From: an uncultured Alphaproteobacteria bacterium
GTDB taxonomy: Bacteria > Pseudomonadota > Alphaproteobacteria > Minwuiales > Minwuiaceae
Direction of reading: 5' to 3'
Length of the DNA stretch: 5,704 nucleotides
Assembly: GCA_913064755.1 (NCBI GenBank)
Contig: CAJYBQ010000249.1
Coordinates: 1 to 5,704, forward strand
The notes under the pieces were generated by a model, which ran no database searches, had not been told where the DNA came from, and was given only the letters and a program-made list of their open reading frames with translations. The translations under genes were made by a program, and so were the position numbers. Shown here one piece after another: positions 1 through 5,209 of the stretch; position 1 is the stretch's first letter; every line of letters starts with the position of its first letter.

Positions 1-1413
1 AGGTCGGCCACGGAGACCCTGTTCCTGGCACCCGATGGCACGCCGCTGAAGTTCTTCGATGCCGTTGTCGGGGGCCGCGCGGTCGGGGTGCCGGGCGTGA
101 TGCGCATGCTGGAACTGGCGCACCAGGACCACGGCACCCTGCAATGGAGCGCGTTGTTCGAACCGGCGATCAGCGCCGCGACAGACGGCTTCGCCATCAC
201 CCCGCGCCTGCATTTCCTGCTCGGGCGTGACCGGTTCCTGAAGGCATCGGAGGTCGCGGGACGGTTCTTCTACCGCGACGGGGAACCGCTGCCGGTTGGC
301 TACAACCTGCGCAACAGTGCCCTCGCCCGCTCCCTGGCCGACATTGCCTGGAACGGGGCAACCGCCATGTATCGCGGGCCGATTGCCGAGGCGATCGTCG
401 ATGCCGTGCAATGCCATGCCACCAACCCCGGCGTGATCACCCAGGGCGACCTGGCGAATTACGAGGCCAGGCGCAGGGAACCACTCTGCACGCCGTATCG
501 ACGCTACCGGGTCTGCGGCATGCCGCCGCCAACGTCCGGCGGGGTCACCGTTGCGCAGATCCTGGGGCAGTTGTATCACCTGCCCATCGCGGCAGCCGAA
601 CCCGGTTCGGCCCGCGCCATTCACCTGATTTCGGAGGCACAGCGCCGCGCCTATGCCGACAGGGGCCTTTACCTGGCCGACAGCGACTTCGTGAACGTGC
701 CGGTCGACGCCATGCTGCGCCCGGCCTATCTGCAGCGCCGGGCGGCAACCATCGACATGGACCGCAGCAGCGGCCCGGTGGCGGCAGGCAATCCACTGGA
801 TCACGGGTGGGACTTCCAGCCCGGTGCCGATCTCAGCCAGCCCTCCACGACCCATTTCGTGGTCATGGATGCGGCGGGCGACGTGGTCTCCATGACCTCG
901 TCGGTGGAGAACGCCTTCGGATCGCGCCTCATGGTCGGCGGCTTCATGCTGAACAACCAGCTGACCGATTTCTCCTTCCGTCCCCAGGATGACGATGGCC
1001 GCCCGGTGGCAAACCGGGTCGAGCCGGGCAAGCGCCCGCGCAGCTCCATGTCCCCCACCATCGTGCTGAATGCCGACGACAACAGCCTGCGCCTCGCCAT
1101 CGGCTCCCCCGGTGGCAGCCGCATCATCGGTTATGTCGCGAAGACCATTGTCGCGGTGCTGGACTGGGGGCTGGACGTGCAGTCCGCAATCGATCTGCCG
1201 CACCACGTCAATCGCAATGGCCCCACCGACCTGGAGGCCGGCACCGCAGTGGCGGAGCGTGCGGCGGCGCTGGAGTCCATGGGTCACGCGGTGAAGCTGC
1301 GGGTGCTGAACAGTGGCCTGCACGGTATCGAACAGGTGGCCGGCGTGACCCGCGGCGGGGCCGATCCGCGCCGCGAAGGTGTCGTGCTTTCGGGCATCGA
1401 TCAGGCCCAATGA
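1..1413 (+). CDS. ggt: Gamma-glutamyltranspeptidase, 5'-truncated by window edge
   Basis: Gamma-glutamyltransferase/hydrolase of the Ntn-hydrolase superfamily. The family cleaves the gamma-glutamyl bond of glutathione and related compounds, usually in the periplasm, after self-cleaving into large and small subunits. The frame is open from base 1, so the GTG at 88 is internal. Compared with E. coli Ggt from memory, about 118 residues are missing, including any signal peptide and the substrate-binding Arg114. Fragment numbering: the large-subunit part is 1-282, and the small subunit starts at the catalytic Thr283 of the TTHF motif (codon 847-849) and runs 188 residues, the normal size. Also visible are MPPPTSGG, the NNQ-x-x-D substrate motif (Gln320, Asp323), Ser348-Ser349 in RPRSSMSP, and the GSPGG loop (368-372). 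Glu303 stands where E. coli has Asn411, as in Bacillus enzymes, and the lid segment is shortened and has no Tyr. A cephalosporin-acylase-like specificity within the family cannot be excluded. The gene ends 101 bp before rpmG. Confidence 0.95.
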   Translation, partial: RSATETLFLAPDGTPLKFFDAVVGGRAVGVPGVMRMLELAHQDHGTLQWSALFEPAISAATDGFAITPRLHFLLGRDRFLKASEVAGRFFYRDGEPLPVGYNLRNSALARSLADIAWNGATAMYRGPIAEAIVDAVQCHATNPGVITQGDLANYEARRREPLCTPYRRYRVCGMPPPTSGGVTVAQILGQLYHLPIAAAEPGSARAIHLISEAQRRAYADRGLYLADSDFVNVPVDAMLRPAYLQRRAATIDMDRSSGPVAAGNPLDHGWDFQPGADLSQPSTTHFVVMDAAGDVVSMTSSVENAFGSRLMVGGFMLNNQLTDFSFRPQDDDGRPVANRVEPGKRPRSSMSPTIVLNADDNSLRLAIGSPGGSRIIGYVAKTIVAVLDWGLDVQSAIDLPHHVNRNGPTDLEAGTAVAERAAALESMGHAVKLRVLNSGLHGIEQVAGVTRGGADPRREGVVLSGIDQAQ

Positions 1414-1446
1414 CAGGGTATTGCACGGGCATGGATGCCGCGGCGC

Positions 1447-1474
1447 TTGACAAAACAGGCACCACGGCTATTTT
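1447..1474 (+). promoter_or_regulatory. Sigma-70-type promoter for rpmG
   Basis: A perfect -35 hexamer TTGACA (1447-1452) is followed after 16 bp by TATTTT (1469-1474), which matches the -10 consensus at 4 of 6 positions. Transcription would start near 1481 and leave a leader of about 35 nt before the rpmG ATG. The site lies in the 101-bp gap after ggt, so rpmG probably does not depend on readthrough from ggt. The -35 match is seen directly; activity is inferred. Confidence 0.65.
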
Positions 1475-1514
1475 CCGCGACCTGAATTCAACGCTTCAAA
1501 GCAGGAAGTGACAC

Positions 1515-1682
1515 ATGGCCAAGCCAACCGTCGTCAAGATCAAGCTCGTCAGCACGGCTGGCACGGGCTTCTATTACGTCACCAAGAAGAACCCGCGTAC
1601 GCTGACCGAGAAGATGGTGCTGAAGAAGTACGATCCGGTTGCGCGCAAGCACGTCGAGTTCAAGGAAGCCAAGATCAAGTAG
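1515..1682 (+). CDS. rpmG: 50S ribosomal protein L33 (bL33), zinc-free form
   Basis: Structural protein of the large ribosomal subunit, located near the E-site and bound to 23S rRNA. The product has 55 residues, the usual L33 length, and starts MAKPTVVKIK, followed by STAGTGFYYVTKKN and a C-terminus ending KEAKIK. It is very rich in Lys and Arg. It has no cysteine, so it is the C-minus type without the two CxxC zinc motifs; bacteria with both types often switch between them with zinc supply. The start is clear: AGGAAG (1503-1508) lies 6 nt before the ATG. The gene stands alone, with its own TTGACA promoter before it and a strong intrinsic terminator 32 nt after the stop. It is convergent with gloC. 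Confidence 0.95.
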   Translation: MAKPTVVKIKLVSTAGTGFYYVTKKNPRTLTEKMVLKKYDPVARKHVEFKEAKIK

Positions 1683-1713
1683 GACCCTTGCCGGGTCTGA
1701 CCTGATCGGACGG

Positions 1714-1740
1714 GGCCGTGGCGAAAGCTGCGGCCTTTTT
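1714..1740 (+). terminator. Rho-independent terminator of rpmG
   Basis: The arms GGCCGTGGC (1714-1722) and GCTGCGGCC (1727-1735) form an uninterrupted 9-bp stem with two G-U wobbles. It is closed by a GAAA tetraloop of the stable GNRA class and followed at once by five T residues (1736-1740). A small extra hairpin (GACCC 1683-1687 with GGGTC 1693-1697) lies just after the rpmG stop codon. There is no T tract on the other side, so the terminator should act only on plus-strand transcripts and not on gloC. Confidence 0.9.
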
Positions 1741-1801
1741 GCTGTGCGCCGAGTGCCCCGGACCCGCCTTGGCTGCCGGTGTACCCCCTTGCCGGACCGA
1801 C

Positions 1802-2449
1802 CTAGTCGATGTCGACAAGGTCGGCGCAATAGGGGTTGGTCATCCGCTCGTTGCCGAAGGTGGACGTGTCCCCGTGGCCCGGAACGAAGGTGACATCGTC
1901 GCCCAGCGGCCAGAGCTTTTCCCGGATCGAGGTGATGAGCTGGCGGTGGTTGCCGCGCGGAAAGTCGGTCCGCCCGACGGAGCCGCGAAACAGCACGTCA
2001 CCGACGATCGCCACCTTCGATGCCGCATGGAAGAAGATCACGTGGCCCGGCGTGTGACCGGGGCAATGACGCACGTCCAGCGTCATGCTGCCCAGCGACA
2101 CCTGGTCACCGTCCTCCAGCCAGCGGGTCGGCGTGAACCCGCGCGCGCCTTCGAAACCGAAGCGTGAGCCCTGTTCCTCCAGCTTGTCGATCCAGAAGGT
2201 CTCTTCCTTCTGCGGCCCCTCGATGGGCAGGCCGAGCTGTTCGGCAATGTCGGCAACCGCGCCCGCATGATCGATGTGGCCATGGGTGACGAGGATCTTC
2301 TCCAGCGTCACGCCCTGTTCCTCGGCCACGGCCAGCAGCCGGTCCTTGTCACCGCCCGGATCGGTCAGCGCACCGATCATCGTGTCCGGGTCCCAGACGA
2401 CACAGGCGTTCTGGCGAAACGGCGTAACGGGAACAATGGCGACTTTCAT
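1802..2449 (-). CDS. gloC: GloC/YcbL-type glyoxalase II, metallo-beta-lactamase fold
   Basis: Probable hydroxyacylglutathione hydrolase: it hydrolyses S-D-lactoylglutathione to D-lactate and glutathione, the second step of methylglyoxal detoxification, in the cytoplasm. The product has 215 residues, the same length as E. coli GloC (YcbL) as I recall it, and is much shorter than GloB (about 250). Metal ligands are visible: H56-G-H58-I-D60-H61, H132 in HCPGHTPGH, the bridging D151 in VGDVLF, and H192 in PGHGDTS. The segments GSVGRTDFPRG and KLWPLGDD are typical of the GloC group. The start MKVAIVPVTPF matches the family. The frame remains open for 50 codons further upstream (to 2599), but that stretch has no family resemblance. 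A weak AGGCGA ribosome binding site precedes this ATG. It is divergent from the thioesterase and convergent with rpmG. A persulfide dioxygenase is less likely given the length and motifs. No terminator is seen after the stop. Confidence 0.9.
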   Translation of the reverse strand: MKVAIVPVTPFRQNACVVWDPDTMIGALTDPGGDKDRLLAVAEEQGVTLEKILVTHGHIDHAGAVADIAEQLGLPIEGPQKEETFWIDKLEEQGSRFGFEGARGFTPTRWLEDGDQVSLGSMTLDVRHCPGHTPGHVIFFHAASKVAIVGDVLFRGSVGRTDFPRGNHRQLITSIREKLWPLGDDVTFVPGHGDTSTFGNERMTNPYCADLVDID

Positions 2450-2478
2450 GGGGACTCGCCTGCCCGGTCGAGGGCCCA

Positions 2479-2507
2479 GAAATAGGGCCTGGGACCCGGC
2501 AGGTGAA
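2479..2507 (-). promoter_or_regulatory. Candidate promoter and leader hairpin of gloC
   Basis: On the minus strand TTCACC (2507-2502) matches the -35 consensus at 4 of 6 positions, and TATTTC (2484-2479), 17 bp further on, matches the -10 at 3 of 6. The start point would be near 2472, giving a short leader before the ATG at 2449. The -10 lies in the loop of a small inverted repeat (GGGCCC 2472-2477 with GGGCCT 2485-2490). Both matches are weak, so this is tentative. Confidence 0.3.
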
Positions 2508-2544
2508 CCCCGTATCGCCTGACCCGTCCATGCAATGTCGGCTC

Positions 2545-2572
2545 TTTCACCACGCAATGCCCGCCGTATGCT
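2545..2572 (+). promoter_or_regulatory. Weak candidate promoter for thioesterase-pqqB-zapE
   Basis: TATGCT (2567-2572) matches the -10 consensus at 4 of 6 positions. It lies 16 bp after TTTCAC (2545-2550), which is a poor -35. It would start transcription about 20 nt before the thioesterase ATG. The position in the divergent gap makes a promoter here likely, but the exact hexamers are uncertain. Confidence 0.25.
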
Positions 2573-2601
2573 GTGCCGACCAACCAGATCAGGGACCATT
2601 C

Positions 2602-3006
2602 ATGCGACAGAACGACATCAAGGGCGCACCGCTGTTCAGTGACCACATGCCGGTTTCGGTGATTGAACGCGGCGACGGATTCTATGTCAGCGAGACGACG
2701 TTCACGGACTATCACCGCAACGCCGCCGGAGCGGTGCGTGGCGGCATCGTCGCCGCCTTCCTGGATTGCGGCATCGCCGGTGGCGGGGCGTCGAGCCGCA
2801 ACAGGGGGGTCGGCATGTATGGCGTGACCATCACCATGAACGTCAACTTCGTGCGCGCCGCCCGTGCCGGCGACGCGCGCGTGACCGCGAGGGTGATCGG
2901 CGGTGGGGCCAGCACGAAGTTCGTCGAAGCCGAACTGACCGACGGTGGCGAGGGCCCGGTTGCAACGGCATCTGCCACCGTGAAGGTCATCGAACTTGCC
3001 CACTGA
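2602..3006 (+). CDS. PaaI-like hotdog-fold thioesterase
   Basis: Predicted acyl-CoA (or other acyl-thioester) thioesterase of the PaaI/4HBT hotdog superfamily, 134 residues, cytoplasmic, normal length for a single-domain member. Visible features are the central helix segment at residues 38-63, with the expected catalytic Asp55 in AAFLD, followed by the strand TITMNVNFVR (76-85), the ARAGD turn and the final strand ATASATVKV. The family's usual HGG triplet reads R46-G47-G48 here. The ATG at 2602 was chosen because AGGG (2591-2594) lies 7 nt before it and the protein then starts as family members do. The frame stays open back to a GTG at 2503, but those 33 residues look unrelated. The substrate cannot be named. 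The gene is divergent from gloC and lies 83 bp before pqqB in the same direction, so it may share its transcript. Confidence 0.88.
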   Translation: MRQNDIKGAPLFSDHMPVSVIERGDGFYVSETTFTDYHRNAAGAVRGGIVAAFLDCGIAGGGASSRNRGVGMYGVTITMNVNFVRAARAGDARVTARVIGGGASTKFVEAELTDGGEGPVATASATVKVIELAH

Positions 3007-3089
3007 TGTTTCTGGCCGGGGCGATACATCTGCAGCCCGGATCGGGTTATGGTCGTCGCTGATGTCAGTCTGGATGGGGGGCAAGTGAA

Positions 3090-4016
3090 ATGCAGGTGCT
3101 GGTTCTGGGCGCTGCCGCGGGCGGCGGGTTTCCGCAATGGAATTGCAATTGCGTCAATTGCCGCGCGTTCTGGGACGGCGATCCCGCGCTGACCGCGCAG
3201 ACCCAGTCATCCATCGCCGTATCGGCAGACGGCGAACGCTATGTCCTGTTCAACGCCTCCCCCGACCTGCGCCAGCAGATCGAACGCAATCCGCCGCTGC
3301 ATCCGAAGTCGGGGCTGCGCGACAGTCCGATCCGGGCGGCCGTGCTGACCAACGGGGACGTGGACCACACGGCGGGCCTGCTGAACCTGCGGGAAAGCCA
3401 GCCACTGGCGCTCTACGCCACGCAACGCATCCAGGACGTGCTGGCGGCGAACACGATCTTCAACGTGCTGAACCCGAAGTTCGTCGACCGGCGGGCCTTC
3501 ACCCTGGACCAGACCGTCGCCCTGACCGAACAGGACGGCACGCCGCTCGGCCTGTCGCTGACGGTCTTCCCGGTGCCGGGCAAGGTGGCGCTGTGGCTGG
3601 AAGACGGTTCCGCGGACAGCAACTTCGGCACGGTCGACGAGGACACGGTGGGGGTGGAGATCGCCGATGACGAGGGACGGCGCCTGTTCTACATCCCCGG
3701 CTGTGCCCGCATGACCGACGAACTGGCGGCCCGGCTGAAGGGCGCCGAGATGGTCTTCTTTGACGGCACGCTGTGGACCGACGACGAGATGATGGTGCAA
3801 TCGGTGGGCATCAAGACCGGCCAGCGCATGGGCCACATGTCCATCAGCGGAACGGACGGCACGCTTGCCGCCTTTGACGGGCTGGACGTGGGACGCAAGG
3901 TCTTCATCCACCTGAACAACACCAACCCGGTGCTGCGCCGTGACGCGAAGGAACGGGCAGAGGTCGAGGCCCGGGGCTGGACAGTGGCAGAGGATGGCAT
4001 GGGGTTCAGCCTGTGA
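3090..4016 (+). CDS. pqqB: Pyrroloquinoline quinone biosynthesis protein PqqB
   Basis: PqqB, a metallo-beta-lactamase-fold enzyme of PQQ cofactor synthesis, reported in the literature to act as an iron-dependent hydroxylase on the Glu-Tyr derived precursor; cytoplasmic. The product has 308 residues, full length for the family (about 300). Diagnostic features are the N-terminal GAAAGGGFPQWNCNC with structural metal cysteines C19, C21 and C24; NASPDLRQQI (55-64); T-N-G-D-V-D92-H93, the family's altered form of the HxHxDH motif; D225 in FDGTLW followed by DDE; H249 in RMGHMS; and H274 in HLNNTNP. The start follows a G-run (3076-3081) 8 nt before the ATG. No pqqA peptide gene lies upstream and no pqqC follows, which is unusual. 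The stop TGA overlaps the zapE GTG. A relative with another role is possible, but every family motif I can recall is present. Confidence 0.93.
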   Translation: MQVLVLGAAAGGGFPQWNCNCVNCRAFWDGDPALTAQTQSSIAVSADGERYVLFNASPDLRQQIERNPPLHPKSGLRDSPIRAAVLTNGDVDHTAGLLNLRESQPLALYATQRIQDVLAANTIFNVLNPKFVDRRAFTLDQTVALTEQDGTPLGLSLTVFPVPGKVALWLEDGSADSNFGTVDEDTVGVEIADDEGRRLFYIPGCARMTDELAARLKGAEMVFFDGTLWTDDEMMVQSVGIKTGQRMGHMSISGTDGTLAAFDGLDVGRKVFIHLNNTNPVLRRDAKERAEVEARGWTVAEDGMGFSL

Positions 4017-5167
4017 GCGAGATCGAGCTGGACGCGCAGGGACCGATCCACAGCTATCGCAAGCTGGTCCGCGGCGGGGAGTTGAACCACGATCCGGTAC
4101 AGGAACTCGCGGCCGAAAAGCTGCAGGCCCTGCATCTGCGCCTGGTCGACTATGATCCGCGCAAGGAAAAGACCGTGCGCCGCATCTTCCAGTTCGGTGC
4201 ACGGCGCAAGACGGCGGAGGTGCCGTCGGGCCTGTATATCTACGGCGGTGTCGGACGCGGCAAGTCCATGATCATGGACCTGTTCTACGATACCGCGCCG
4301 GTGAAGCGGAAACGCCGCGTCCACTTCCATCGCTTCATGCTGGAGGTTCATGCCGACGCGCATGCGTTCCGCCAGAAATCGAAGGACGAGCGGGAAGGTG
4401 ATGACCCGATCCCCCCCATCGCCGACCGCGTGGCGGGGCAGGCAACGCTGCTCTGCTTCGACGAGTTCCAGGTCACGGACGTTGCCGACGCGATGATCCT
4501 CGGCCGCCTGTTCACGGCCCTGTTCGAACGCGGCGTCGTGGTGGTCGCCACATCGAACCGCGCCCCCACCGATCTCTACAAGGACGGGTTGAACCGACAG
4601 CTCTTCCTGCCCTTCATCGCCCTGTTGCAGGAAAAGCTGGACGTGCTGCACCTCGACAGTCCGACCGACTACCGCATGGATCGGCTGAACCAGATGCCGG
4701 TCTATGTCTCGCCGCTGGGGCAGGAGGCCGATGCGGCGCTGGAAAAGGACTTCGCCGCCCTGACGGAAGGCGAGGAGGCCGGCACCGACAGGCTGACCAC
4801 GCAGGGCCGGACGCTGGAGATACCCCGCGCGGCCAAGGGCGTGGCCTTCATGACCTTCGCCAGCCTGTGCGAACGTCCGCTGGGGGCCGCCGACTACCTG
4901 GCGCTGGCGGAGCGTTTCCACACGCTGATCCTGGCCGACGTGCCGAAGATGACGCGGGAACAGCGCAACGAGGCAAAACGCTTCGTCACGCTGATCGACG
5001 CGCTCTACGAGAACCGCACCAAGCTGATCTGCGCCGCGGATGCCTCCCCCGACGACCTCTATCCGTCCGGCGACGGGGCCTTCGAATTCCACCGCACCGC
5101 CAGCCGCCTGCACGAGATGCAGTCCGCCGAGTACCTGGCGGAGCCGCACGTGCTCAGGGGCGGCTGA
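4013..5167 (+). CDS. zapE: AFG1/ZapE family ATPase
   Basis: P-loop ATPase of the AFG1 family, 384 residues. In E. coli ZapE is linked to the division ring; the mitochondrial relative Afg1/LACE1 is linked to turnover of respiratory-chain proteins. Visible features are the Walker A motif GGVGRGKS (78-85, K84-S85), VHFHRFMLEVH (103-113), the Walker B motif LLCFDEF (146-152), and VVATSNRAP (177-185) with the sensor Asn182. These are followed by DLYKDGLNR and FLPFI, the usual block after the ATPase core. There is no transmembrane segment or signal peptide. The start is the GTG at 4013, which overlaps the pqqB stop (GTGA), so translation is probably coupled. A GGGG (4001-4004) inside the end of pqqB can serve as its ribosome binding site. 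It is convergent with the SDR gene 42 bp downstream. The family call is firm; the cellular role here is inferred. Confidence 0.93.
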   Translation: MSEIELDAQGPIHSYRKLVRGGELNHDPVQELAAEKLQALHLRLVDYDPRKEKTVRRIFQFGARRKTAEVPSGLYIYGGVGRGKSMIMDLFYDTAPVKRKRRVHFHRFMLEVHADAHAFRQKSKDEREGDDPIPPIADRVAGQATLLCFDEFQVTDVADAMILGRLFTALFERGVVVVATSNRAPTDLYKDGLNRQLFLPFIALLQEKLDVLHLDSPTDYRMDRLNQMPVYVSPLGQEADAALEKDFAALTEGEEAGTDRLTTQGRTLEIPRAAKGVAFMTFASLCERPLGAADYLALAERFHTLILADVPKMTREQRNEAKRFVTLIDALYENRTKLICAADASPDDLYPSGDGAFEFHRTASRLHEMQSAEYLAEPHVLRGG

Positions 5168-5184
5168 CCCACGGCCTGATCGCC

Positions 5185-5208
5185 CCGGGGTGGACGCCCC
5201 CGCCCCGG
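5185..5208. terminator. GC-rich hairpin between convergent zapE and SDR genes
   Basis: CCGGGG (5185-5190) pairs with CCCCGG (5203-5208); an alternative pairing is CGGGG (5186-5190) with CCCCG (5198-5202). It fills the 42-bp gap between two convergent genes, where a bidirectional stop would be expected. No T tract follows on either strand, so it is at best a weak or Rho-assisted terminator. Confidence 0.25.
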
Positions 5209-5209
5209 C

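Noticed and set aside
411..992. 193-codon plus-strand frame inside ggt
   Set aside because: An out-of-frame shadow; the ggt frame shows catalytic motifs across the same region.
1424..1440. GGCA-TGGA-TGCC hairpin after ggt as a terminator
   Set aside because: The stem is only four pairs and no T run follows.
2450..2599. 50-residue N-terminal extension of GloC
   Set aside because: The extension has no similarity to the family, while the start at 2449 gives the usual family start and exactly 215 residues.
2503..2601. 33-residue N-terminal extension of the thioesterase from GTG 2503
   Set aside because: Cys- and Pro-rich, unlike the family; the ATG at 2602 has a well-placed AGGG ribosome binding site.
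3016..3040. CCGGG/CCCGG inverted repeat after the thioesterase stop as a terminator
   Set aside because: Only 5 bp with a 15-nt loop and no T tract; expected by chance in sequence this rich in GC.
2446..3084. 212-codon minus-strand open frame opposite the thioesterase
   Set aside because: Low-complexity shadow covering the whole thioesterase and both intergenic gaps; no ribosome binding site or domain seen.
3007..3089. A pqqA peptide gene before pqqB
   Set aside because: No short frame with a start codon, ribosome binding site and the Glu-x-x-x-Tyr core is present.
3207..4202. 331-codon minus-strand open frame opposite pqqB
   Set aside because: Arg-, His- and Gln-rich shadow of pqqB with no family features.
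3689..5149. 486-codon open frame on the minus strand, opposite zapE and the end of pqqB
   Set aside because: Its translation has no recognisable domain and is rich in Arg, Gln, His and Val as expected from the complement of GC-rich codons. The plus strand carries zapE and pqqB with full motifs. It is an antisense shadow.
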